A stretch of 61,110 nt of DNA from JABHHG01 sp964419445 (GTDB lineage: Bacteria > Fidelibacterota > Marinisomatia > SCGC-AAA003-L08 > D37C17): assembly GCA_964419445.1 (NCBI GenBank), contig CAYQPE010000002.1, forward strand, positions 1 through 61,110, given 5' to 3'. Below are positions 51,177-59,424 of this stretch, piece after piece. A program made the position numbers and the translations under genes. Within the stretch, counting starts at the first letter, position 1; every line of letters starts with the position of its first letter. The notes beneath the pieces are model-generated. The model saw only the letters and a program-made list of their open reading frames with translations. It was not told the origin of the DNA and searched no databases.

Positions 51177-52188
51177 CTTTTACAAATCTAACAGCAAATC
51201 CCCCATCGATACCGTGTTGTGGTGGGAATGTAAATAATGCACCTTCTTTATTTACAAATTCCTTTGGAACATATTTATCTGCATTCTCGAGTTTAAAATC
51301 TGGATGTGATTTTAAGAATGCTTCAGTAATCATCCAATTTTCTTCTAATTCTAAAGAACAGGTACTATAAACTAATACTCCACCAGGATTTACTCTTTTA
51401 GCAGCCTCCCATAATATTTTACGTTGTTGCAAATGGAGTTCAAGCAAATCATCCATATCTCGACGCCATCGAATATCAGCACGCTTAGCCATTACCCCAG
51501 TACCACTGCAGGGCACATCTAATATTACTTTATCNNNNNNNNNNNNNNNNNNNNNNNNNNNNNNNNNNNNNNNNNNNNNNNNNNNNNNNNNNNNNNNNNN
51601 NNNNNNNNNNNNNNNNNNNNNNNNNNNNNNNNNNTTATTATTCCACTGGGCTAAAGAAATTGCTTCTTGAAAAGAAGTCTCAGTAATCCATTTGTTCATC
51701 AACCATTCAGGATGGCTGTAGAATTGTGCAGTATTTTCAATAGGCGTATGTTCATCAGGTTCGCTTGGCATTTCATGATTTATAAGTGATCGTAATAGTG
51801 CATTAGTAAGGCCACCAAGATTTTCATGAATACGTTTTGCCAGTTGAACTGTAGTTGTTACCGATGCATAATCTGGGATACTGTCCATGTATCTAATTTG
51901 ATAAACTCCAATACGGAGGAGAATTAAATAATGAGGTTTAAGGTCTTCCATCTCCCCTTTAAAAACTTGACTTAACTCCCAATCTAGGCGGCCCGCCATT
52001 CGAACTGTACCTTGAACAATTTCAGTAATAAATCGCTTTTCCTGATCGGTAAAATTTCCATGACGAATACGTTCTGCCAATACATCAGTTAACCGTCTAT
52101 CTTTAAATGTGGCACGTTTAATAATATCCCATGCATGACGACGAGTTCTCAGTTCCCTTTTGTCGATTATAACTTTTGCTTCAGACAA
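51169..52188 (-). CDS. rsmB: 16S rRNA (cytosine-967-C5)-methyltransferase RsmB, interrupted by an assembly gap
   Basis: RsmB methylates C967 of 16S rRNA. The visible N-terminal part is a NusB-like RNA-binding domain (TRRHAWDIIKRATF, RFITEIVQGTVR, LLRIGVYQIRYMDSIPDYA). The visible C-terminal part holds VPCSGTGVMAKRADIRW with the motif IV cysteine and VYSTCSLELEENW with the motif VI catalytic cysteine. Between them is an N run of 100. Compared with E. coli RsmB about 140-150 residues are hidden, including the SAM-binding DxCAAPGGKT motif. The start is TTG, in an 8-bp overlap with fmt; the same gene order occurs in many bacteria. Confidence 0.9.
   Translation of the reverse strand: MSEAKVIIDKRELRTRRHAWDIIKRATFKDRRLTDVLAERIRHGNFTDQEKRFITEIVQGTVRMAGRLDWELSQVFKGEMEDLKPHYLILLRIGVYQIRYMDSIPDYASVTTTVQLAKRIHENLGGLTNALLRSLINHEMPSEPDEHTPIENTAQFYSHPEWLMNKWITETSFQEAISLAQWNNXXXXXXXXXXXXXXXXXXXXXXXXXXXXXXXXXXDKVILDVPCSGTGVMAKRADIRWRRDMDDLLELHLQQRKILWEAAKRVNPGGVLVYSTCSLELEENWMITEAFLKSHPDFKLENADKYVPKEFVNKEGALFTFPPQHGIDGGFAVRFVKDA
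51535..51634. other. Assembly gap (100 N) within rsmB
   Basis: A second run of exactly 100 Ns, the usual placeholder. By comparison with the RsmB family roughly 420-450 bases should be missing, so the window is shorter here than the genome. The reading frame on both sides happens to agree with the placeholder length, which is not evidence that the length is correct. Confidence 0.95.
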
Positions 52189-53110
52189 AACTTAATTCCT
52201 TTCCTGTCAATTTATTTTTTATACCGCGATAAAATTCTGCAGCTGACATTTTTTTCTTTCCTTCAAGTTGGACTTTCAAAATTTCCAAATCATTTGTACT
52301 AGTACCTACCAATAGCTTCTCATCTTTGCATAAAAACTGCCCACAATCAAGTGTTTTAGTTTCAGTTTCATTACAAGTAAATATTTTAAGTCGCTTATCT
52401 AGTATTGAAGTATATGCACCCGGATATGGCGAAAATGCACGAATTCGGTTATATATTTGCCGAGATGTATGATTCCAGTTAATTACAAAATCTTTATTTT
52501 TTATTTTTGGTGCAGATGTGGCTTCAATATCATTTTGTAATTTGGGATGTAATGAATTGTCTTCTATACCATTAATAGTTTTAAGAAGGAGGTTTGCTCC
52601 TATTTTAGCCAAATCCTCCCATACCATCCCAGTGGTTGCATAATTATCAATTTTATACTTCTTTTGGAGATAGATACCTCCAGTATCAACTTTAGTATCA
52701 ATTTTAAAGGTTGTTACGCCAGTTATTTTTTCATCATTGAGTATTGCATGATGGATTGGGGCTGAACCTCTATACTTTGGTAATAAAGATGCATGTAAAT
52801 TTACAGTACCAAATTTGGGTATACTAAATATTTTTTTTGGTAAAATTCTAAATGCAACAATTATAAAAATATCTGCATTTAATGAAGTCAAAGATTTAAA
52901 AAAATGTTCATTATTTAAATCATCAACATTAATAATAGGTATTTTTTTTTGCTTGGCATCTACTTCAATGGGTGAATAGTTAAGCTTATTCCCTCGCCCA
53001 GATATTTTAGGAATATTGGTTACAACCGATAAAATTTTATGATGTGAATTATAGATTTTATCCAATGAGGGTATGGCAAAATCAGGGGTGCCGAAAAATA
53101 CAATTTTCAT
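52181..53110 (-). CDS. fmt: Methionyl-tRNA formyltransferase
   Basis: Fmt formylates Met-tRNA(fMet) with 10-formyl-THF for initiation. In 309 residues it shows VFFGTPDFAIPSLDKI at the N-terminus, AFRILPKKIF near residue 86, LHASLLPKYRGSAPIHHAIL near residue 106 with the catalytic HxSLLPxxRG loop, and GVTTFKID-containing substrate loop near residue 131; the C-terminal tRNA-binding domain contains NRIRAFSPYPGAYT near residue 226. It follows def by 7 bp, the classic def-fmt pair, and overlaps rsmB by 8 bp. The folate pool it needs may connect with the FtcD enzyme encoded further right. Confidence 0.96.
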   Translation of the reverse strand: MKIVFFGTPDFAIPSLDKIYNSHHKILSVVTNIPKISGRGNKLNYSPIEVDAKQKKIPIINVDDLNNEHFFKSLTSLNADIFIIVAFRILPKKIFSIPKFGTVNLHASLLPKYRGSAPIHHAILNDEKITGVTTFKIDTKVDTGGIYLQKKYKIDNYATTGMVWEDLAKIGANLLLKTINGIEDNSLHPKLQNDIEATSAPKIKNKDFVINWNHTSRQIYNRIRAFSPYPGAYTSILDKRLKIFTCNETETKTLDCGQFLCKDEKLLVGTSTNDLEILKVQLEGKKKMSAAEFYRGIKNKLTGKELSFV

Positions 53111-53117
53111 TATTGGT

Positions 53118-53663
53118 TTAAATTATTATTCCTGTTGAAGGTTTTCCTGTTTGTGAGATTTCTAACAATCTTTTCTGGATTAATTTACGTTTACTTGGAG
53201 ATAGGTAATCTGTAAAGAATTTTCCATTGAGATGATCAATTTCATGCTGTAATACTCGTGAAGATAATCCTGAAAACATTTTTTCATGCACATTGCCATC
53301 TAAATCTTGAAATCTAATTTTTATGGTCTCAGGTCGAGTAACTTCAGCCCTTATATCTGGCACACTCAAGCATCCTTCTTCCATAATACATGTTCCCGTA
53401 GATTCAACAATTTTTGCATTTATCAAAATCATTGGCTCTGAATCATTGGGCAAGTCTTCCTCATAATTGTAATGACTTATATCAAATACTAAAATATTTT
53501 TATCAACGCCTATTTGATTGGCGGCTAAACCAATACCTTGTTCATTATACATGGTTTCAAACATATCATCGATGAGAGTGCTTAAATTTTTAAAATCTTC
53601 AACATTACGTACTTTTTTTCGCAATATAGGATCACCATATTTTATAACTGGAATAATAGCCAT
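53118..53663 (-). CDS. def: Peptide deformylase
   Basis: Def removes the N-formyl group from nascent proteins with a metal ion. The 181-residue protein has all three motifs: GIGLAANQIG near residue 43, EGCLSVPDIRAEV near residue 96 with the metal cysteine, and LQHEIDHLNGKFFTD near residue 138 (HExxH). It overlaps the yajC stop by one base and is followed by fmt, so co-expression with the formyltransferase is likely. The C-terminal tail is moderately long, as in class 1 enzymes. Confidence 0.97.
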   Translation of the reverse strand: MAIIPVIKYGDPILRKKVRNVEDFKNLSTLIDDMFETMYNEQGIGLAANQIGVDKNILVFDISHYNYEEDLPNDSEPMILINAKIVESTGTCIMEEGCLSVPDIRAEVTRPETIKIRFQDLDGNVHEKMFSGLSSRVLQHEIDHLNGKFFTDYLSPSKRKLIQKRLLEISQTGKPSTGIII

Positions 53664-53971
53664 TACTTTTTGTTAACTTTGCCCACGATATAATTACGAT
53701 CAACATTGAATTGTGTTCCAGTTGAAACTTCTATAGTAACCATTTCTTTTTCTTTACCTTGAAAATTAGTGATTACTCCATACACTCCACCACGAGTCAA
53801 TATCTTATCACCTTGTTTAAGGCCTTTTAGTTCTTCATCATGCTTTTTTCGCTGATTTGACTGTGGGCGAATTACAATTACATAAAAAATGACAAACATT
53901 AATATAAATGGTAGAAAGGATGCTAATGTGGTAGCCGTCCCAGTTGAGGATTGTGCAAACAGTATATCCAA
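53663..53971 (-). CDS. yajC: Preprotein translocase subunit YajC
   Basis: YajC is a small inner-membrane protein associated with SecDF. The 102 residues contain one membrane helix (FLPFILMFVIFYVIVI) followed by RPQSNQRKKHDEELKGLKQG and the soluble DKILTRGGVYGVITNFQGKE, typical of the family. The start is TTG, placed after AAGGA, seven bases upstream. It opens the minus-strand gene train and diverges from the RlmL-like gene. SecD and SecF are not in the window. Confidence 0.92.
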   Translation of the reverse strand: MDILFAQSSTGTATTLASFLPFILMFVIFYVIVIRPQSNQRKKHDEELKGLKQGDKILTRGGVYGVITNFQGKEKEMVTIEVSTGTQFNVDRNYIVGKVNKK

Positions 53972-54061
53972 TTTTTATTCCTTTATCTGATGCTATAATT
54001 TACGTTTTTAATTAATTTCTTTACACTGAAAGATATGTAAAAAAGAGGTTTAAATTTTCCT
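53972..54061. other. Divergent intergenic region between yajC and the RlmL-like gene
   Basis: Ninety AT-rich bases that must hold promoters in both directions, for the ten-gene yajC train on the minus strand and for the rRNA methyltransferase on the plus strand. AAGGA precedes yajC; an AAGAGG before the methyltransferase ATG is about 15 bases away, farther than usual. No clear -35/-10 pair or operator dyad was found. Confidence 0.4.
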
Positions 54062-55177
54062 ATGGAATTTGAGCTATATATAACATGCCCTCGTGGCCTT
54101 GAAGAAGTTTGCAAAGAAGAGCTAGAAGATATTGGATGTAGTGATGTTACCGTAGATTTTGGTGGCGTATCGTTCAAGGGTGGATTAAAAGAATTATATA
54201 ATGCTAATTTACATTCTCGTGTTGGCATGCATGTATTACTGAAAAAGTTTACTTTCAATTGCAAAAATGAAAAATCGTTTTATGATGGTATTTTTAGACA
54301 TAATTGGGAAGAGTTTATTGCACCTTTTCATACAATATCAATTAATGTGCGTCATAGAAGAAGTTGGATTCGGAATTCACAGTTTATTGGATTGCGAGCA
54401 AAAGATGCTATTGTGGATAGAATAAAATCTAAAGTTTTAAGTCGGCCAAGTATAGACAGAAAAGATCCAGATATACCCATTGATATTTTTTTAGACGGAG
54501 ACAAATGTACGGTATATCTTAATACTTCAGGGCAACCCCTTTATAAAAGAGGGTTTAGGCAAAAAATACACAAAGCTGCAATTAATGAATCTCTTGCAGC
54601 AGGACTCATAAAGCTTGCTGGATGGAATAAAAAGGATGCACTTTATGATCCAATGTGTGGTTCTGGGACATTTGCAATAGAAGCTACAACTATGGCTTTG
54701 GGTATTCCTCCTCGGGCAGAAAACAGGTCATATGCATTTATAAATTATTTTAATTATGATAAAAAGCTGTGGGAGGATTTAAAATTATCAGCATTCAGTA
54801 AAAAATGTGATAATATGCCATTGATATGGGCCTCTGATATTATGGATGAAAATATTGAAATGGCTAAAGATGCGGCTACTCAAGCTAAAATCGAGAAATT
54901 CATTACCTTCTACAGGCAAAATGTAAAATATTTTAGACCCAAATTTAATAATGGATTTATTATTACCAATCCCCCTTATGGTGAAAGGATTGGTGAAGAA
55001 GATGCATTAGAATATTTATATACTGAGTTAAATACCAAATTTTCAGAGCATTGTAAAAATCATAATATTTATATGATTGTTCCAGATGTACCCTACTTAG
55101 AACATATCTCACTTCCTATAAAGAGTAAGCTCCCCATAAGAAATGGGAATTTAGACTGTAATTTCATCCAGTATTGA
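54062..55177 (+). CDS. RlmL-like 23S rRNA (guanine-N2)-methyltransferase with THUMP domain
   Basis: A 371-residue RNA methyltransferase. The N-terminal THUMP region includes ELYITCPRGLEEVCKEEL and VYLNTSGQPLYKRGFRQ near residue 160. The Rossmann domain shows DPMCGSGTFAIEATTMALG near residue 196 and the catalytic NPPYGERIGEED near residue 302, the N2-guanine methyltransferase motif. Length fits the single-domain RlmL/YcbY N-terminal half (m2G2445) or the archaeal/eukaryotic Trm14-like group; the RlmK half found in E. coli is missing. The next gene, a tRNA-dihydrouridine synthase, starts three bases after or just over its stop. Confidence 0.88.
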   Translation: MEFELYITCPRGLEEVCKEELEDIGCSDVTVDFGGVSFKGGLKELYNANLHSRVGMHVLLKKFTFNCKNEKSFYDGIFRHNWEEFIAPFHTISINVRHRRSWIRNSQFIGLRAKDAIVDRIKSKVLSRPSIDRKDPDIPIDIFLDGDKCTVYLNTSGQPLYKRGFRQKIHKAAINESLAAGLIKLAGWNKKDALYDPMCGSGTFAIEATTMALGIPPRAENRSYAFINYFNYDKKLWEDLKLSAFSKKCDNMPLIWASDIMDENIEMAKDAATQAKIEKFITFYRQNVKYFRPKFNNGFIITNPPYGERIGEEDALEYLYTELNTKFSEHCKNHNIYMIVPDVPYLEHISLPIKSKLPIRNGNLDCNFIQY

Positions 55178-55179
55178 AA

Positions 55180-56166
55180 ATGTTAAAAATAGGTAATTTA
55201 AATATAGATAATCCTGTGTTTCTTGCACCTATGGCAGGCGTGACAGATCATCCTTTTCGTGTAATTTCACGCAGTTTAGGTGCAGGTGTTGTTTATACTG
55301 AGTTTGTAAGCTCTGATGGCATTATTAGAGAAAATTTAAAAACTTTAGATTTAATGAGATTCACAGAAGACGAGCGTCCTATTGGAATACAAATTTTTGG
55401 TGATAATCCTGATATTGTCGGAAAATCAGCAAAAATGTTAAATGACAGATTTAATCCAGATATTATCGATATAAATTACGGCTGCCCAGTTCCCAAAGTG
55501 ACAAATCGTGGTGCCGGATCCGGTGCCATGAAAGATTTATGCAAAATGGAAGATATAACTCAAGCTGTAATTGAGTCAGTCCCGGATAAGCCGGTAACGG
55601 TAAAAATGCGAGCCGGTTGGGATAATAGTAAAATAATTTCTACTGAAGCTGCAGTGAGATTAGAGAAAATTGGTGTAAAAGCAGTTACATTGCATCCCCG
55701 AACGACTAAACAGCAATTTACTGGCAGATCAAATTGGACACTCATTAAGGAGATGAAAGAGGCTGTAAAAATACCTGTTATTGGAAATGGTGATGTGGTA
55801 ACTGCAGATGATTATATTCGAATGCGTGAAGAAACGGGATGTGATGCCGTAATGATTGGACGTGCGGCTTTGGGTAATCCGTGGATTTTTCAATCTATTC
55901 AACTACGGTTAAATAATAAAAGAATAGTGCATCCATCAATTGCAGAACGTGCTAAAATGTGTAAAATTCATTTTGAATTATTGAAGAAAGATAAGTATGA
56001 AAAGGTATGTGTAAATTTATCTAAAAAGCACTTTGGTTATTATTTAAAAGGATTTCCTAAAGCTGGAGAGTGGCGTAAAAAGTTTATGAATGCAAATGCG
56101 ATTACTGACGTTGAAAAATTATTAGATGAATTAATTCTATGTTATTCAGAGGAAATTTCTGAATAG
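55180..56166 (+). CDS. tRNA-dihydrouridine synthase (DusB-like)
   Basis: Dus enzymes reduce uridines in tRNA with FMN. The 328-residue TIM barrel has FLAPMAGVTDHPFR near residue 13, DINYGCPVPKVTNRGAGSG near residue 100 with the catalytic cysteine, VKMRAGWD near residue 140, LHPRTTKQQFTG near residue 170 and GNGDVVTADDY near residue 198, with AVMIGRAALGNPW near residue 224. It is of the DusB type by length and motif arrangement. Two starts are possible: the ATG used here, or TTG six bases earlier in a TTGA overlap with the methyltransferase. Its 3' end overlaps the convergent GGDEF gene by 25 bp. Confidence 0.93.
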   Translation: MLKIGNLNIDNPVFLAPMAGVTDHPFRVISRSLGAGVVYTEFVSSDGIIRENLKTLDLMRFTEDERPIGIQIFGDNPDIVGKSAKMLNDRFNPDIIDINYGCPVPKVTNRGAGSGAMKDLCKMEDITQAVIESVPDKPVTVKMRAGWDNSKIISTEAAVRLEKIGVKAVTLHPRTTKQQFTGRSNWTLIKEMKEAVKIPVIGNGDVVTADDYIRMREETGCDAVMIGRAALGNPWIFQSIQLRLNNKRIVHPSIAERAKMCKIHFELLKKDKYEKVCVNLSKKHFGYYLKGFPKAGEWRKKFMNANAITDVEKLLDELILCYSEEISE

Positions 56167-56966
56167 TATTTACTCTGGTTTTTACCGCTCTTTTTTGCAT
56201 AAAACATAGCCTGATCAGCAAACTCAGATAGAGTCTCAATTGTATCACACATATCAGGATAAACGCAAATTCCAATACTCAATGGTATATTTAAATCTTC
56301 ATTTTTAATATTTACTGGTAGCTTAAAAGATTTAAAAATTCGATTTAGTAGGTGATCAATATTTTCAATTTTCTTAATTTTGGGGAGCAATATTGTAAAT
56401 TCATCTCCAGCCCATCGTGACACCGTATCACTTTCCCTCACCAAATCATTTAATCGATTTGCCACCTCTATAAGTAGCTTATCTCCTGCGTCATGACCAA
56501 ATGTGTCATTAACATATTTAAAATCATCTAAGTCAATAAAGAGCAGTGCAACTTTTTCATTATGACGTTCTGCAGTTCTAAATGCTTGTTTTAAACGATC
56601 ATTAAATAAAGCACGATTAGGCAATTCTGTGAGTTGATCATAATTTGCTCTAAAATATACATCTTCTTCTTGCTTTACTTGAGATGATACATCAAAAACT
56701 TCCATGAGCCAATAATCATTTTCTAGAGGTGAACATTGTATTTCTAGAATTATACTGTTTGAAAGTGTTAATCTATTTTTATGAGTATAATCGCTAAAAT
56801 TAAATGACTTAAATGCAGAATCAATTTCATTAATAAAATTAATTTCATTAATGATACCTAAAATTTTTGAAATACCGTTATCGAATTGAATCTTGCCTTT
56901 GGTGTCAGTAATGATAATTCCTGTTGACATATTTTCAAGGATTGATATTTGACTTAATTCTAGCAT
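56142..56966 (-). CDS. PAS-GGDEF diguanylate cyclase
   Basis: A 274-residue soluble signalling protein. Residues about 1-95 form a PAS-like sensor (NMSTGIIITDTKGKIQFDNG), and the rest is a GGDEF domain starting at YDQLTELPNRALFNDRL near residue 110. The signature reads RWAGDEF near residue 182, an AGDEF variant seen in active cyclases, and the RxxD inhibition site (RESD) lies five residues upstream, so product feedback is expected. It would make cyclic di-GMP. It lies at the end of the ftcD-mutL-DUF502 minus-strand group, 1 bp after DUF502, and converges with dus. Confidence 0.9.
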   Translation of the reverse strand: MLELSQISILENMSTGIIITDTKGKIQFDNGISKILGIINEINFINEIDSAFKSFNFSDYTHKNRLTLSNSIILEIQCSPLENDYWLMEVFDVSSQVKQEEDVYFRANYDQLTELPNRALFNDRLKQAFRTAERHNEKVALLFIDLDDFKYVNDTFGHDAGDKLLIEVANRLNDLVRESDTVSRWAGDEFTILLPKIKKIENIDHLLNRIFKSFKLPVNIKNEDLNIPLSIGICVYPDMCDTIETLSEFADQAMFYAKKSGKNQSKYYSEISSE

Positions 56967-56967
56967 A

Positions 56968-57579
56968 CTAAAAGCTTATTTCATTTTCATTTGGAGCTAG
57001 CATGCCACCAGAAATTATAATTTTTAAACCTTCTTCAACAGTTAAATTTGTATCAATAACATCATCTTTGCGAGCATAAAGCATAAAACCAGATGTAGGA
57101 TTTGGTGTGGTGGGTACAAATATATGATAATATTCATTGCCATCTTTATCAGTAGATTCACCTGTAACCATAGTAAGTGTCCATAATCCTTTTCTTGGAT
57201 ATTGAATTTTTACTACTTTTTTAAACGCACTTCGGTTAGGTGAACTCAAGCTTTGTGTAATTTGCTTTACCGTTTTATAAACAATGCTTACAAAGGGTAT
57301 TTTTGCTAAAAACTCTTCAATTTTATGAAGAAGTTGGCGACCTAAAATATTGGTGATTAAAAGACCTATTAAATAGATAGTGAGTAGGGTTAGGATAAAT
57401 CCCAACAATTCAGGTAGATACATAATTTTAGTATTACCAAATAATGTATAATAGAGCTTAGTCCCAGGAGAAGAAAATAATAAGAATAACTGTTTCAATA
57501 TCCAATATGTAGAATAAATAGGGACAATAGAAAGTAGGCCCGTTATCAAATATTGCTTGAAATGTGATTTATTTTTCAT
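56968..57579 (-). CDS. DUF502 family membrane protein
   Basis: A 203-residue protein with two membrane helices (YLITGLLSIVPIYSTYWIL near residue 10 and ELLGFILTLLTIYLIGLLITNIL near residue 58) and a soluble C-terminal region with FVPTTPNPTSGFMLYARKDD near residue 149 and VEEGLKIIISGGM near residue 178, the two DUF502 hallmarks. The family occurs in bacteria and plants (LIKE COV); a function is not known to me. It sits 1 bp before the GGDEF gene and 20 bp after mutL. Confidence 0.85.
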   Translation of the reverse strand: MKNKSHFKQYLITGLLSIVPIYSTYWILKQLFLLFSSPGTKLYYTLFGNTKIMYLPELLGFILTLLTIYLIGLLITNILGRQLLHKIEEFLAKIPFVSIVYKTVKQITQSLSSPNRSAFKKVVKIQYPRKGLWTLTMVTGESTDKDGNEYYHIFVPTTPNPTSGFMLYARKDDVIDTNLTVEEGLKIIISGGMLAPNENEISF

Positions 57580-57599
57580 CTAATAAAATAGGTATTTTG

Positions 57600-59423
57600 T
57601 TAATGACGTTCAAATCTTTTATCGAGGTCATCTAAAGTTAAATTTATAATTATAGGTCGTCCATGTGGACAATAATATGGATGTTCAGTTGAAAATAGTT
57701 TATCAATAAGATGCTTGCGTTCTTCCATAGTTAATGGATCCCCCGCTTTTATTGCTGCTTTACAGGCAAATGTTGAAGCTAAATAGTCAATAAATGATGC
57801 ATCCAGTTCATTGTATTCAATAAATTTATCTAAAATTTGCAATATAACTTCTTTTTCAGAACCCCAATGTACATCATTTGGAATTCCTTCAATTATGACG
57901 GTATTTTCACCAAACTCCCTCATTTTAAATCCAATTTTATTTAAATAGGGAATGATGTTTAGTAAACTAGTATATTCATCAGGTTGCAATGTAAGTGTTT
58001 GGGGAAACAGCACCGTTTGTGAAGGTAATCCATTACCCTCAATCGCCTTTTTTGATATTTCATACAATACACGCTCATGAGCAACATGTTGATCCACAAT
58101 AACTAATCCAGATTTAATTTCAGTAATTAAATATTTATTATGGAGTTGCCAAATGATATCTGTAGGAATATTTTCATTATTTGAGATTTGATGTGCAATA
58201 TCTTCCCCACTACTTTGAAAATCTACAATTCTATCATGTGCTCTTTCCAGAATTGGGAAATCATCTTCAGGAGCTATTTGGTTGAAATTTTCATCTAATT
58301 TATTTATATCCGAGGCAGTAGAATCGTTAAACTTATTAGATGAATGATGTTGCGTTGGGAATGGTAAGTTTATTTCAGTCGCTTTTTGAGGTTGCTGGAA
58401 ATAAATATTTGATGGATCATATTCAGGTATAACTTTAAGTATATCGGCTAAAGCTGTAGTAATAGATGACTTAATTACATGGTATATATGCCATTCGTTT
58501 TCAAAACGTACTTCTAATTTTGCAGGATGAACATTAACATCTATCATGTTTAAAGGTACATTTAAAAATAATACAAAAAAGGGAAATTCCCCTCTTGACA
58601 AAAGGGATTTATAAGAACTGAATGCAGCAGAGTTGAGTAATCTATCAGAAATAAACCGACCATTTAAGAAGATATACTGATTACCTTGACGTTTTTTTAC
58701 GGTATTAAGGTTGCCGGTAAATCCAGTAATTGAATATGGTTTTTTTTCATAATTCACTGGTAGTAGTGAATTTTTAAACTGTTTACCAAAAATATCTATT
58801 ATTCGTTGCTCTAGATTTGAAGCATTTACACTATATACCTCTTTCCCATCAGTAGATAAAGAAAAACTGATTTCAGGATTAGATAGCATGAATCTACGTA
58901 CTATTTCGGTAATTTTCTTTTTTTCAGTATCAGATTTTTTTAAAAATTTTCTTCGTGCAGGTACATTGTAAAATATATTACTAATTTTTATTTGTGTGCC
59001 TTGAACACCAGCAATAGGTGTAAAACTTACTTCATCCCCACCATGGATGACAATTTCAAATCCCTCATTTTTATTTTTTCCAATTGATTTGCATTTTAGT
59101 TGAGAAATTGAGGCAATACTCGGTAATGCTTCACCTCTAAAACCAAGAGTTGAAATCTTTTCTAAATCTCCGGGTGAAGATATTTTACTTGTTGCATGTC
59201 GTTGAAATGCCATTTTTATATCATCTTTTGACATTCCAATACCATTATCAATTATGGTGATTGATTTTTGTCCTCCATCCTCAATATGTATATCTATTGA
59301 GGTTGAATTTGCATCAATAGAATTCTCAATGAGCTCTTTAACTATTGATGCAGGTCGTTCAATTACTTCACCTGCAGCAATTTGATTAACTAAGTTAGAA
59401 GGAAGTAATTTTATTTTAGGCAT
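57600..59423 (-). CDS. mutL: DNA mismatch repair protein MutL, endonuclease type
   Basis: MutL couples MutS mismatch recognition to strand incision. The 607-residue protein has the GHKL ATPase with IAAGEVIERPASIVKELIEN near residue 15, DNGIGM near residue 58, HATSKI and GFRGEALPSIASIS near residue 93. The C-terminal domain has DQHVAHERVLYE near residue 442 (DQHAx2Ex4E with Ala replaced by Val), ACKAAIKAGDPL and CPHGRPI, the metal-binding set of endonuclease-competent MutL proteins, as in bacteria without MutH/Dam. It starts 1 bp after ftcD. Confidence 0.96.
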   Translation of the reverse strand: MPKIKLLPSNLVNQIAAGEVIERPASIVKELIENSIDANSTSIDIHIEDGGQKSITIIDNGIGMSKDDIKMAFQRHATSKISSPGDLEKISTLGFRGEALPSIASISQLKCKSIGKNKNEGFEIVIHGGDEVSFTPIAGVQGTQIKISNIFYNVPARRKFLKKSDTEKKKITEIVRRFMLSNPEISFSLSTDGKEVYSVNASNLEQRIIDIFGKQFKNSLLPVNYEKKPYSITGFTGNLNTVKKRQGNQYIFLNGRFISDRLLNSAAFSSYKSLLSRGEFPFFVLFLNVPLNMIDVNVHPAKLEVRFENEWHIYHVIKSSITTALADILKVIPEYDPSNIYFQQPQKATEINLPFPTQHHSSNKFNDSTASDINKLDENFNQIAPEDDFPILERAHDRIVDFQSSGEDIAHQISNNENIPTDIIWQLHNKYLITEIKSGLVIVDQHVAHERVLYEISKKAIEGNGLPSQTVLFPQTLTLQPDEYTSLLNIIPYLNKIGFKMREFGENTVIIEGIPNDVHWGSEKEVILQILDKFIEYNELDASFIDYLASTFACKAAIKAGDPLTMEERKHLIDKLFSTEHPYYCPHGRPIIINLTLDDLDKRFERH

Positions 59424-59424
59424 T

